Shown in pieces: positions 23,685 through 37,700 of a stretch of DNA of 64,000 nt (positions are counted from its first letter, which is position 1; the number at the start of each line of letters is the position of its first letter). This DNA comes from Helianthus annuus (Eukaryota > Streptophyta > Magnoliopsida > Asterales > Asteraceae): contig NC_035448.2 of NCBI RefSeq assembly GCF_002127325.2, positions 8,208,915 through 8,272,914 of the forward strand, given 5' to 3'. A program made the translations under genes and the position numbers. The notes under the pieces were generated by a model that was not told the origin of the DNA, did no database searches, and saw nothing but the letters and a program-made list of their open reading frames with translations.

Positions 23685-25045
23685 TAGAGTTAACTCCCGT
23701 TTTGCTCCTTGTGGTTTGGTTGTTTTAACGTTTTGCACCAATCCTTTAAAAATAGTCATTTTCCTCCCTGATATCCGCCTCAAACGACATTCATTTCCAC
23801 TGTTAAAACTTGAACATGTGCCCCTCACATAAAGGGCATTTTAGTCTTTTCCAATCCAAATTTTTTTTATCCTTTTCCTTTTATTTTTAATTCATTAAAT
23901 CCATTTTTGTATTCTTACTTATGTATATATGCATACATTATTTTATATATATTATAAACAAATATACACAAATCTCTCTTTCTCCTAGCGCCACCAACAA
24001 ACACCACCTGCCACCAACATCTACGAACTACCACCACCTTCAACTACCATCACCCATCACCACCACCCGCAACTACCTGCAATCACTACCACTCTATCTC
24101 TCTCTATAATAAACCTACCATCTTCTTCATTGATTTTTCACCACAAACCGACCACCACCACCATGTGCAGCCACCACCCCCACTATCTCTCTTTCTCCCT
24201 CTCTCTCACACACACATACACACACACGAGCGCAACCATCAGACCACCAGATTTGTTCCGGTCACCACTTCTAGATCTAAAACCAAGATGTGAACATCAA
24301 ACCCCTAACATCCAACAACACAAACAACTATAGTGATGATAATGGTGTGTCTAACGCCTGCTATGACGACGATGGCTAGGATTTTAGAGTTTTGGCTGGG
24401 GTTTTAGTGATGATAATGAACCCCTGAACATCGAACCCCTAACCATCTAACAACACAATTTTGAGTATCACCAGATTTGTTGTGAGTTTTAAAGTTTTGT
24501 TCAAGCATAAATGGCTCTCACTTGCGTCTTTATCATCGACGGTTTGGTTTCAAATTTGTGTGTGTGAATTGTGGACATCACCAGATCTGTGTGTGAAGAA
24601 GATGATGGGCGTCAGTTTGGTTTCAGATCTGAAAAAGTTCTTGAGATAAGGGAAAATCTGAGAGTGTTCTTGAGAGAAGGGAAGCTGAGAGATGCGTAGA
24701 AAGACAAATGGAGGGTAGTCATTGGATGGCCGGAAATTTGGGGTGGCCAGTAGTGGTTGGGTGGTCCGAAATCTAGGGTGGTTGGTGTCTGATGGCTGAT
24801 AACTTTTATGGTGGGATGGTAGAGAAAGGATAAAGTTTATGGTAGGTAGTTTGATATTAAAATAAATAGTTAAGTGCTTATTTGTAAATTACCAAAATAC
24901 CCTTATGATTATATGTAAAATTACTAAAATACCCTTACTTTTACTGAGTTTGAGGCGGGGAGCAAAATTGTGATAAGTTAGAAAGGATTGAGGCAAAACT
25001 GTTAAAACGACCATACCACGTGAAGCAAAACAGAAGTTAACTCTA
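23685..25045. mobile_element. ~1.36-kb TIR element upstream of the transporter gene
   Basis: The left end TAGAGTTAACTCCCGTTTTG is mirrored by AAACAGAAGTTAACTCTA at the right end. The next inner parts also pair ('gttgttttaacgttttgc' with 'gcaaaactgttaaaac'). The interior is CCACCA-rich with a partial direct repeat ('cgaacccctaacatc' type) at about 24296 and 24424. Open frames here are low-complexity and not convincing. It ends about 740 bases before the start codon at 25786. Confidence 0.72.
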
Positions 25046-25785
25046 TATAATATGTAGAATCCACACACATAAAAATAGAGGAAGGGATGTGAATCTTCTA
25101 AGAGCATTCACTTCCAACCTCCCATTTTTTTAATGTATATTACACTAAAAATTATTATTTTTTTCTTTTTTTTTCAATTAAATAATACTTTTTAATAGCT
25201 TTATGGTTGTATTTTCTCTCTCTTTAATTCGCAACCACTTTCAAAATATATTAAAGAGATGTAAATAATGAAAAATGTCGTCTTAAATTTACTAAATTTA
25301 CAGATTAACAGTAACATTTTCACTTTCTCTACCCACAATCACTTACAACAACCTATAACCAATTTTTATAAAATAAAAACCGACCTCACTTAATTTTGGG
25401 ATCCTCAATATCTTCAAGGTCAAAATTCAAAATCGGAGGCTATAGATAAACTCTAAACTAATCAAAATTATATTCCTTCTACTTAACTTGTTTCTGACCC
25501 TTTCATCTTTTTCCAATGTGTCCGTATTATAGAATTGGTTGTAAAGTTAGTTGAAGTCTGAATTCTCAATTAAAAATATTTTATTGTTAAAGCCTGAATT
25601 TTCAACTATAATTTAAAAATAATGTGGTGATATAAACAAACCAGAAAATAATATAATAAATGAAGCACGACAAAAAGAATTTAAGTTGTTAAATAGCCAC
25701 TCAATGTTAACAATGCTAGTCACATTATGAGTGATAATTAACAAGCAAAGCTAAACTCAGGTTGTTCGGAAAGTGAAGAGTGACC
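25046..25785 (+). promoter_or_regulatory. Probable promoter region of the ABCG transporter gene
   Basis: This is the sequence between the TIR element and the start codon. The first half (about 25085-25340) resembles other 'agagcattcac' MITE-like sequences in the window. No clear TATA box is visible; TTAAATAG at about 25689 is the best weak candidate. Confidence 0.4.
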
Positions 25786-28700
25786 ATGGAGGAAACTCAT
25801 GGAGGAAGTATTATGAGAAGCATAAGTAAAAGTATGAGTAGGCGAGTTGATGCTGTGTTCTCTGTGAGCAGCAGTCTTGGGCGGAGTAGCCGCGGCTCTG
25901 TGGCGGACGAAGAGGCCTTGAGATGGGCTGCTTTGGAGAAACTGCCAACCTACAACCGCATACGAACAACCATCTTCAAGAACAACCTTTCAGCTCATGA
26001 TCTACAAAGGCAAACACCATCTGATACTTTACTAGTAGACGTAGGAGAGCTCGACGCGAAAGCTCATCAAAACTTCATTGACAAGATCTTCAAGGATACT
26101 GAAGAAGATAATGGCAGGTTCTTGAGAAAGCTCAGAGATCGTATTGATAAGTAAGCTAGCCTTTACCACCATAATCTGTTTTTTTTTTTCGTTTTGGAAT
26201 TGATTATTGAAACTGATTGTCTGTTTATTAAGTTTTAGTAATATTAAGCTAGCTAAGTGGTTTTAAAGGTGTGAAAGAATTATAGAAGAACACTGAAAAT
26301 TTGTACTGTAAATAATACCTTGTATGTATTGAAATTGAATAACTGAAAACCAAATCTCTTTGCACATAGAAATCACGATGACAAATTATTATATACACAA
26401 TTGGTTGATTACTTAGCTATAGTAACGATAACCTTTCTTTTTATTTTTTAGGTTATTGGATTTTAATAATCCTAAGTTTCACCTGTTGGCCGATAATAAT
26501 CCTAACTTTAAAAATTCTCTCCAGCGATCCCAACTTGTAAGAATTTGACCCCCATTAATCATTTTCGAACATATAAGAATTTGGTATCCTTAATAGATTC
26601 AAATGCATCTGCAGACTTCTTAAATGATTTAAGTATAACTATGTTGGAAAAGGATTAATGGGGGCCAAATTCTTACAAGTTGGGATCATTGGAGGGAATT
26701 TTTAAAGTTGTGATTATTATCTACCAACACGTGAAACTTAGAATTATTAAAATACAATAACCCTTATTTTTTGCATCTCATCCTTCTCAAGTTTCAAAAC
26801 TTGTCATATGCCCCTTCAACTTTCTAAATTCTTGAAAAATGTCATTTTGATCCCCCTCGAGTTTTAAGTGCTTAGTTTTTATTTACGTGTCGGTATAAAT
26901 TTAAGTTGGTTTATGTTTCAACATAACATTTTTCAAAAATGAATCATGTTAAATATAGGAATATTGGATTTTAATAATCACAACTATTCGCCGTTGGCCG
27001 CCAACAGTCCCAACTTTAAATTAATCACTAACAGTCCTAACTATTAATATATTGGCCTCCAATGAACCCTAACTAAAAGATTTCTAACACCGTTAGTCTC
27101 CGGTCGCCGAAAAAACATTTTTGTCCAGAAAAAGGTTTCTAAAGGTCCGATCTAAGGTTACAAAGAGGTTTGGTACGAAAATGTTGAGTTTTCCGGCTAA
27201 AAAGTTGAGTTTTCCAGGCAAAAAGAAGTTTTCCGACGACCTCAATAATTGAGGTTTTTACTAGAAAAGGGTTCCTAAAGGTCTGTAATAAGGTTACTAA
27301 GAGGTTTGGGACGAAAAGATTGAATTTTCCGGCCAAAAAAAAGTTTTCCGACCAAAAACGTTTTTTCCAGCGACCGGAGACTAACGGCGTTAGGATTCTG
27401 TTAGTCAGCGTCCATTGGAGGCCAATATGTTAATTGTTGTGCCTGTCAGTGGTTATTTTTTAAGGTTGGACTATTGGCGGCCAACGACGAATAATTAGTA
27501 TGATTATTTTTGAAGATTGGACTATTGGCGGCCAACAACGAATAATTAGTATGACTAAAATCCAATATTCCTTAAAAATAATACATTTTCAGCAGACGGT
27601 ATAAATACGAGTTAATTTGTATTTCATGAGTCATGTCAAATATACTACGTCTTGATACTTATTTTTATTGACTTTTTTAGTTGGTCTACGTTTTAATGTA
27701 TATGTACATGTCGGTATAAACTCAAGTTTGTTTATAGTTCGACGTAAGGACATTTTGACCATCTCGAGTTTTGCGTGCTCATTTTTATATATGTGTCGAT
27801 ATAAATTCAAGTTGGTTTGCTTTTTTGACGTAATTTTTTTCGAAGATGAGTCATGTCACATATAATACATTTTTATACGTATTTTTATGGATATTTTTAG
27901 TTGGTCAACAGTTGATTAATAAACAATAGCAAAAAAATTAGTACGCTCAAATGACATTAAAAATCTGACCCTCACAACACGGGAATCAATTCTAGCTATG
28001 ATAATGATAAAACGTCAATGACTATCCTAGTATCAAACTATAAATGGAATAATAACTGACAGACAAACTTAAAGATAAATAATAAATCAAATAATGATAA
28101 TTATAATAGATAATAGAGTAAATTACTATTTTGGCCACTATGGTTTAGCCAATTTAGCCCTTGTAGTCTAGAAAAAGAATCTTTTGACATATCAGACCTC
28201 GATGTTGCATTATATAACAATTTTGGCCCCTGGTACTAACTTTGTTACTTTTTTAAAAGTTAAGTGTAAAGGTAATTAGGTCATTATATACCTTAGGGGT
28301 TGTTTTTGATAATTACAAAGTTCTTTTAATATTTAAAAGATAATTAATAAAATTACTCAAGTTTTTTTTATTATTTCGTTATTTTCACTATTATTATTTA
28401 ATAAAATGTGTTTTAAACATACAAATAAATATGTATTTTCATTAACCGTTTGTTTTTATATAAACGTCATTTTTATAATCATTTGTTTCTTAACCTTTTT
28501 TAAATAATCTATTGTTTTTAAAATTGTTCCTTTTTAAGCCGTTTGTTTATTAAAATCGTTACTTTTTACCTTTTTAAATAAATCATTTTTAAGTCTTTGA
28601 TTTTTAAAAGCGTTTATTTTTTAATAATTAACGTCTTAAAAAGTGAATTGTTTAAAATGTTTAAAAAACAAACAATTTTAAAAAAGAATGGTATAAAATG

Positions 28701-31700
28701 AAGTGTTTAAAAAAGTTTAAAGACTAACGACTTTAAAAAGAACGATTTAAAAAAACAAACTGTTTAAGAAAAAACAATTTTAAAAACGTTAAACGGTTTA
28801 AAAAAAGTTAAAAAATAATTTTTTAAAATGGCGTTTATAAAAAACAAACGGTTAATAAAAATACATATTTGTTTGTATATTTAAAATTGTATTTTATTAA
28901 ATAATAATTTTGAAAATAATGAAATGATAATAAAAACTTGAGTAATTTCATTAATAATCTCTTAAATATTGAAAACTCTTTGTAATTATCAAAAACAACC
29001 CCTAAGGTATATAATGACCTAATTATCCTTACACTTAACTGCAAAGAAGTAACGAAGTTAGTATCACGGGCCAAAACCGTTATAAAATGCAACATTGGGG
29101 TCTGATTTGTCAAAAGAATCTTTTTGGCCTGGAATGGTTAAACTGACTAAACCATAGGGGTCAAAAGAGAAATTTACTCTAGATGATAAACTTGACTAAG
29201 AGCATTCACATTGAAGCCTTTATCTCCTTATATGCAAAAAACACCTTTCTCTAAATTTTGTTAATTTCTTAAAAACATCTCACATCCAACTTTCTATCTC
29301 TATTTATTTCTTACTCATAAACAATTATTTTATTATTTTTTCTCTTTCCTACACACTCACAATATAAATATAGAGGATTGAATATAAACATCTATATATA
29401 AAGGTGTATTTTACTTTTTATATATTTTTCTTTATTGTTGAGATTCCAATGTAGTGATATTTTTATTGTTTTTTCTATTATTTTCTCTAGAGCCTCCTCC
29501 AATGTGAATGCTCTAACTCTGTTTGAAATTGTTTATAAGAACTATTTATTGTCTAAACCCTAACTTTTCACTTTTTTAAACCCTTTCAGGGTTGGCATCT
29601 CTTTACCAACTATAGAAGTTCGGTTTCAGAATGTGACCATAGAAGCAGATTGCTACGTCGGTGATAGAGCGCTTCCAACGCTACTAAATGCTGCTAGAAA
29701 TTCACTCGAATCGCTTTTGAGTTCTGTTGGAATCCATCTGTCTAGGAAAACCAAACTCACCATTCTTAAAGATGTATCAGGGATAATCAAACCTGCAAGG
29801 TACCAAAACTAAGACATGAATGCATATATAGTAAGTATATTGTTGAGTGTGTGTATATATATAAGGATGAACTTGTTATTAATGTTGCAGAATGACACTT
29901 CTGTTGGGTCCGCCATCTTCTGGGAAGACGACTCTTCTATTGGCTTTGGCAGGAAAGCTTGATTCCAGCTTAAAGGTACTCAATATAAACATGTTTTTTT
30001 AGGGTTCAAAAAATGGTGTCATTTTAGAAAAGCTTAGCAAAAATACTTCCAGTGATTGTTTATATCCAAAAATCAAAAGGGATTTTATGAGTTGAAGAAA
30101 GGTGATGAGGTTTTCTAAAGGTGATAATATGAATACTGTCATGTGTGTGTAATTTAGTCAAATTATAAACGATATTCATATTCATATTTATATATTAATT
30201 AATTAATTAATTAATTACTAACACAGTAAGCAATAAGGAATAGTAATAGTAATGTTTTTTTCTTTTTGATTTTGCTATAAAACTTTTTCAAAACTTTTTA
30301 ATTTTAGCCATATTAGGAATAGTAAATTTGTATTTTGTCTTTTTTTGGTTTTTATTTTTTTATTTTTTTGGTTTTCTTTATAAAGTAAACTTTAGAGTTT
30401 TTCGGTTATTTTGTCTTTTTTTTTTGGTTTTGTTTTGTTTTATTTTTTTGGTTTTCTTTATAAAGTAAACTTTAGAGTTTTTCGGTTTTGTAATAAAACT
30501 TTGATTTTTATAATTTTGCCATAAAAGTTAAACGAGTTTAGCTTTTTATTAGTTTTCTGTTTTTGTTTTATGTTTTTTCGTGGATTTGGTCGTTGCTCGG
30601 TAATTAGCACGATATTTGGTGGTCACATTTGGTCCCTCGGGTTTTCTCTTTTTATGTCCGGTTACTATTTAGCACGGTGTTTGATAGTCACATTTGGTCC
30701 ATCGGGTTTTTAAACATCGACTTTCTAATACGTGTCGGTATTAATTCGAATTCATCTACTTTTTACGTCACTTTGTGTTAAAAAAATTTATGTTTTTATT
30801 TTACGTTTTTTCCCGTTTTGGTCATCGTTGGGTTGCTACTTAGCACGGTTTTAGCCCTGCAACGTTTGTAGCACGGTTTTACCAAAATAACTGAACTATC
30901 TTTTTCAATAAGTAGATTAATTGAATCGATTATAATTGAAACCAATGAGTTACAAAAACTTAAAAACCGAAATACCGGCTATAGATTTGGTTTTAGGCAA
31001 TAGTCAAATCGAACCGAATTGACCCATGGGAGATTTCAATCATAATCTTACTTTATTGAGATGTGTCTAATGGCAATTTCTTTCTTAAATCAATCAAATG
31101 TTTTATCTCTTCTTTTCTTAATTTGTTAGCCCTCTTATTTGTTTTGTTTTTTTTTAAACGTAAAAAAAAAAAAGAAACTTAAAACAAGTTTATTTTTAAA
31201 CTTTATATTTTTTAGAAATGGAAAAAAAAATAACTTAAAACAAAATTGTATTCTACACATAAAATATTTTGGAAACAAAAACCAAAGAAAAAGTATAATA
31301 ATTTCGAAAAAATATAAGATGTTTCTTTTTTCTTACAAAATAAAATTATAAAGTTTTTTTTATCTAAATGTTAATTTAATTGATACGTGACCTAAAAGAA
31401 TATGCCCTTGCTTCTTAGTTTTTATCAAGTCTTAGTCTAGATACTCAACATCTGTTACAATGATAAACTATAAAACCCTGACATTTTACTTTTAACGCCA
31501 GTAGTAACCAAAAATGACCAAATGTGTTACTTTTGACATGGACAAACCGTGTAATTAACTCAAATAAAAACTAATATTTATTTCAACTTCAGATCCAATC
31601 CCTCATTTTTACCCTATAATACTTTTAATACCTTTATCATTACATTTCTCTCTTTCACTCACAACCACTTTCAAAATATATTAAAAGATTATAAAATGTG

Positions 31701-34700
31701 AACAATGTCTCATCAGATTCATAGATGAACAGTAACATTATCTTTCTCCTCTACTCACAACCACTTACAATCATCTACAACCACGTTTCATAAACTAAAA
31801 ACTTCCCTCACATAATTTAAGGGAAAGGATGTGAATGCTCTCACGTCTCATTTATCCTTTGTATTTTATCTCTCTCTCTCTTAAATAAATTTAAGCAACA
31901 TCTCTTTAACATGTGTAAAATTATAAAATTTTCTATACAGGGCATCATTCATTCAATGCGTTAAACCTTCTTTTACATATTAAACAACTCAAGAACTTTT
32001 TTCTTAATTATTTTTTTTTTCTAAAATGACACCACTATAAATATTAACATAAACAAGAACTCTTTGTTAGCTACAATTGTCATAAGCTAAACCAACATAG
32101 CTAATTAAATATAAACTAAACAGGTTGAAGGAGATATTACTTACAATGGTCATAAGCTAAATGAATTTGAACCAAGAAAGACCGCAGCCTACATTAGCCA
32201 GTACGATGTTCATGTTGGAGAAATGACTGTTAAGGAAACATTTGATTTCGCAGCAAGATGCCAAGGAGTCGGATCAAGAATAGGTAATACTTTTTTTTTC
32301 AGGAAGATAATGTTGCATTAATTATCTTGCATGAATTAAAGAAATACGACATAACACTAAATAATGAAATATAGAATTGTTGGCGGAGCTTGCAAGAAGA
32401 GAGAAGCAAGCAGGAGTTTTCCCAGAAGCTGATGTCGACCTTTTTATGAAAGGAACTACTGTAGAAGGATTTGAAAGCAATTTAATTACTTACTATATTC
32501 TTAGAGTAAGAAACAACTAGCTATTTAAATTCTATTATGTTAATGATCTTATTTGTGTTTATGTTATCTAAACTTTGGATGCTTTTACAAATAACATGAT
32601 ATTCTTGTTAAACAAACACAGATATTGGGTCTGGATATGTGTCGTGACACCTATGTCGGTGATGAAATGAGAAAAGGAATCTCTGGAGGACAAAAGAAGA
32701 GAGTCACTACAGGTTAATTACCATTAATCAATGAATCTTTATTTTGTTTTATGTAAAATTGAGAAAAACGATATATTCTGTACGTGGTATGAGGTTTAAT
32801 TTATTACTAAACACTAAACTATTACGAGAATAAAAAGAAACAAAAGCTAAATCATTTAAATTTAATTTTTTTTATCAAAGGTTCATATATTTTTCTAAGA
32901 AATTTACTTTTAACGTATATTAAACCCAACTAAACTAATTAATTCATATGATATTTTGTTTTTGTTAATTTTTAAACTTTCCTATACATGTAAAGGTTAT
33001 GTGTAGGTAATATATGTTACACACAACTTGCGCATATGTATGTACTATATGTCTACATATAAACAAAATATGTTTTTTTAATTTCTAAAGAGATGAAGAG
33101 GGGGGGGGGGATAGTGCACGGTCCTCCCAACCGCCGGAGTGATCTCACTCCGGGAGCCGCTACCCGACCAAGCTAGCTCCGCGGTGACTTCCCCATGCCG
33201 AGTTCTTACCCTGGGCGACATATGCCACTCCCAAGACTCGAACCCGGTACCTCTGGGAAGAGGCGGGTGTCGGTGGCCAACTGGGCTACCCCAGTTGGTT
33301 TTTCTAAAGAGATGAAGAAATATAGCGATTCAATCATTTTCTTATATTTCATTATTTTAGAATAAAACTGAATGCTATATTTTGTTCTTCTTGTTATCAT
33401 CAAAAGAAATGTTTTCTACATCGAACATCCCCTACACATGCATACATATATGTGTACGTGTATAGGGGATGGTTCAAATAAAAACCACTTTTATTGTGAA
33501 AACTCGAAAACTAACTCAAAAAAGCCTAAAAAACACACAAAAAAAATTTCAATTTTTTTATAAAAAATCGCAGTTTTTTGTATATAAAAAAAACTTTTTT
33601 CAAAAAAAAAAAAGAATTTGTATTACACATGTGTATGTGTACTACAAAAGTAGCGAAAATTATTATGCAAAAAAAAAAATTGGTATGTTTTTTTGGCTTT
33701 TTTAATTAGTTTTCGAGTTTTCACAATAACTAGTGGTTTTCATTTGAACCTTCCCCTACGTGTATATGTATAAGCATATGTAATTGATTCTAAGGTACTC
33801 ATCATAATATACAGACAACATTTTATTTAAACAAACCGAAAGTTAAGGAAGAAATTAATCTATAAGGTAACAAACTATTGAGTAACCCTCTTATAATTAT
33901 TATCGTTTAATAATACTATTGAATACACATGTTCAACATACGTTAGTGTGTGTTTATAATAATTCATTTAAACCTAGTTTGTTTATTGTCAAAATAAAAA
34001 CAGGAGAAATGCTTGTTGGACCAGCAACAACTTTGTTTATGGATGAGATATCCACAGGTTTAGACAGCTCCACTACATTTCAGATCGTGAAGTGCTTACA
34101 ACAAATTGTACACTTCACTGACTCAACAATCTTTATGTCACTACTACAACCTGCTCCAGAGACTTTTGATCTTTTTGATGACGTAATATTACTATCAGAG
34201 GGACAGATTGTGTATCAAGGACCACGAGAAAACGCGTTAGAGTTCTTTGAGAGTTGTGGATTTAGGTTGCCCGAGAGAAAGGGCACTTCTGACTTCTTGC
34301 AAGAGGTATCATTTACAATTAAACAATGAATAACAAGCTTATAATTAAGATTGTAAATATTCAATATATATATCTTCCTGGCAATAGGTTACCTCACGAA
34401 AGGATCAAGAGCAATATTGGGCAGATAGAAGCAAACCATACAGATATATCCCTGTTAGTGAATTTGTTGAGCGATTCAAGAGTTTCCATGTAGGCGACAA
34501 GCTAAAGAATGAGCTCTCAGTCCCTTATGACAAGAGCCAAAGCCATAGAGCCGCTTTAGTCTTCAAGAAGTACTTGGTCTCTAAAAGGGAGCTGCTTAAG
34601 GCCTCATGGGATAAGGAATGGCTGCTAATCAAAAGAAATAGTCCCATTTACATTTTCAAGACTGTGCAATTCATCATATTATCTTTTACTACAATGACTG

Positions 34701-37700
34701 TGTTCTTTAGGACTAGGATGCACTCAAGGAATGAACAAGATGGTTCAGCCTACATAGGAGCACTTGCTTTCAGCTTGCTTCTAAATATGTTTAATGGTTA
34801 TGCTGAAATTGCCCTATCCATAATAAGGCTTCCGGTCATTTTCAAGCAAAGAGACCTTCTGTTCCACCCTCCATGGGCATATACACTTCCAACATTTTTG
34901 CTTCGTATACCAATATCTTTGTTGGAGAGTACTCTTTGGATGGCCATAGTATATTACGGTGTTGGCCTTGCCCCTGAAGCTAGCAGGTAACAAATATTAC
35001 TATATATTATTGCATAGTACTTATCTTTAGGACTATTCACTACTGACAAAGAGTTTCATCATTTCATGGTTTATATATAGGATCTTTAAGCACTTCCTTT
35101 TAGTTTTTATGCTCCAAAATGTTGGAGGGGGATATTTTAGATTTATTGCCGGAATATGTAGGACAATGAACATTGCAAACACAGGTGGAACCCTTGCACT
35201 TCTTACCATAGTTCTTTTAGGTGGTTTCCTCATTCCTAAAAGTGAAATTCTTGGTTGGTGGAAGTGGGGATATTGGGTATCACCTTTGTCATATGGCTTC
35301 AAAGCCCTTGCAGTAAATGAGTTCTTTGGGCATAGGTGGATGAACAAGATGGTAAGTTATTGATTCTCAATTCAAAAACACAAACTTTAAAAAAGGATAA
35401 TAATTGTCTATGTTGTGATATTAACAGAGTACAGGGAATATAACGCGACTGGGCAATGCGATACTAGAAAGCGCAGATATCCCATCACAAGAAAGTTGGT
35501 TCTGGATTAGTATTGCCTCTCTTGCGGGTTTTGTAGTTCTCTTCAACGTCCTATTCACTTTTGCTCTCATGTATTTAGATCGTAAGTCTCGTCTTTAAAA
35601 ACTAATAGTTTTTAAGCGGTTCCGGTTACTAACCATCCTCATTCTCCGACTAAATAATCAGCCCTTGGAAAACCACAAGCAGTTATATCGAAAGAAGCAA
35701 CCACAACGATGGAAACTCAAAAAGGTAGTAGTAAACACTTGAAACAATCATGTCTAAGTGAAATACAGTTTCTTAATCCTTGTATACAATTGATGAAAGT
35801 AATTTGAATAAGATTGAGAACAAAATCTTAGAAACTTAAACATATATTTTTCTACTAACGCAATATATGGCTTTTGTAGAAGGATATACAGAACAAGAGC
35901 TTGATAGAAGACATCCTAAGGCTCATAAGAAGGGAATGGTTCTTCCATTTACTCCACTTTCCATGTCATTTGATAAGATGAACTATTTTGTTGATATGCC
36001 CCAAGTAAATCCATTTCCTCATTAACCTATTTTCAGCATAAATTCCTTCTTAGATACCTAAAACAAGTTGCATTATTAAGTTTACTTAGAATCCAAGTGT
36101 AACTGATTAAACAGGAAATGAGAGAACAAGGAGTGACAGAAAACAGGTTGCAGTTACTTTGTGAAGTAACTGGTACTTTTAGGCCTGGAGTTTTAACTTC
36201 ATTAATGGGGGTCAGTGGAGCTGGTAAAACAACACTTATGGATGTTTTAGCAGGACGAAAGACAAGTGGTTACATTGAAGGAGATATACGAATATCAGGA
36301 TTTCCAAAGAAACAAGAAACTTTTGCTAGAATTTCTGGATATTGTGAGCAGACTGATATCCATTCTCCCAATATCACTGTGTATGAATCTTTGATTTACT
36401 CAGCTTTTCTTCGCCTCCCAAAAGAAATCAATAACGAAGAGAAGATGGTAGGGGCTAGCATATTTTTGTTAAATATAATACTATGAAAAATGATGTGCTA
36501 ATTTCATCTTGTTTGTTACTTTTAAGTCTTTTGTACACGAAGTTATGGAGCTTGTTGAACTAGACAACCTCAAGAATGCAATAGTGGGACTTCCTGGAGT
36601 TACTGGTTTATCAACAGAACAAAGAAAAAGGCTAACAATTGCAGTTGAGCTTGTTGCCAATCCTTCAATTATTTTCATGGATGAACCAACTTCTGGTCTT
36701 GATGCAAGAGCAGCAGCCATTGTTATGAGGGCTGTAAGAAATACTGTTGATACAGGAAGAACTGTTGTTTGCACCATTCATCAACCAAGCATTGATATCT
36801 TTGAATCCTTTGATGAGTTGTTGCTACTTAAAAGAGGTGGGCAAATGATTTATGCAGGACCTCTAGGAAGGAATTCTAGAAATATTATAGACTACTTTGA
36901 GGTAACTTACAATGATATCTTTGAAAAGAAACCATATGAAACATTTAGTTTAATGTAACATTAAGATGTTAATAAACATTTAATTATATAATCAGGGAAT
37001 TCATGGCGTTCCAAAGATTCCAGACAAATATAACCCAGCAACATGGATGTTAGAAGTCAGTTCAAGTGTTGTAGAGAGCCGACTTGGGATAGATTTTGCT
37101 GAGCACTTTAAATCATCAATATTGCACCAGTAAGCTTTAATCTTATGTCAATTATAAAGCAGCACAAATTAAGTTTTTATTTTATGTCAATTATAAAGCA
37201 ACACAAATTAAGTGGTAATGAAGCGTATATGTATGCATGATCCACAGAAAGAACAAGGATTTAGTGATGGAATTAAGCACACCACCTCCAGGAGCAGAAG
37301 ACCTTCATTTTGTATCACAATATTCTCAATCTTTATGGGGGCAATTCAAGTCTTGTATTTGGAAGATGTGGTGGAGTTATTGGAGAAATCCTGATTATAA
37401 CCTTGTTCGCAACATCTTCACTTTGGCTGCATCATTATTGATTGGGATAACATTTTGGAAGATTGGTGAAAAAAGGTCATTTTAATACACCTAAACATAA
37501 CATTAGTTACGACGATGTAATTAAAATCATTTTCATAATTCTTAAGAGTTTATATATCTTCAGGGAGAGTAGCAGCAATTTGACCACAATCGTCGGGGCT
37601 TCATATGCTGGAGTATTCTTCATTGGTATGAATAATTGCCAAACAGCGCAACCTGTAGTAGCCTCAGAAAGAACAGTCTTCTATCGTGAAAGAGCAGCTG

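Noticed and set aside
25780..25785. GTG as an alternative start two codons upstream of the transporter ATG
   Set aside because: Plant translation starts at ATG; ATG at 25786 has an ideal ACCATGG context.
33100..33300. Possible functional tRNA gene
   Set aside because: The A and B boxes are present but no cloverleaf can be drawn, and the 18-bp flanking duplication shows a SINE.
33206..33403. 65-codon minus-strand frame
   Set aside because: It overlaps the tRNA-derived SINE; the sequence is explained by Pol III promoter boxes, not coding.
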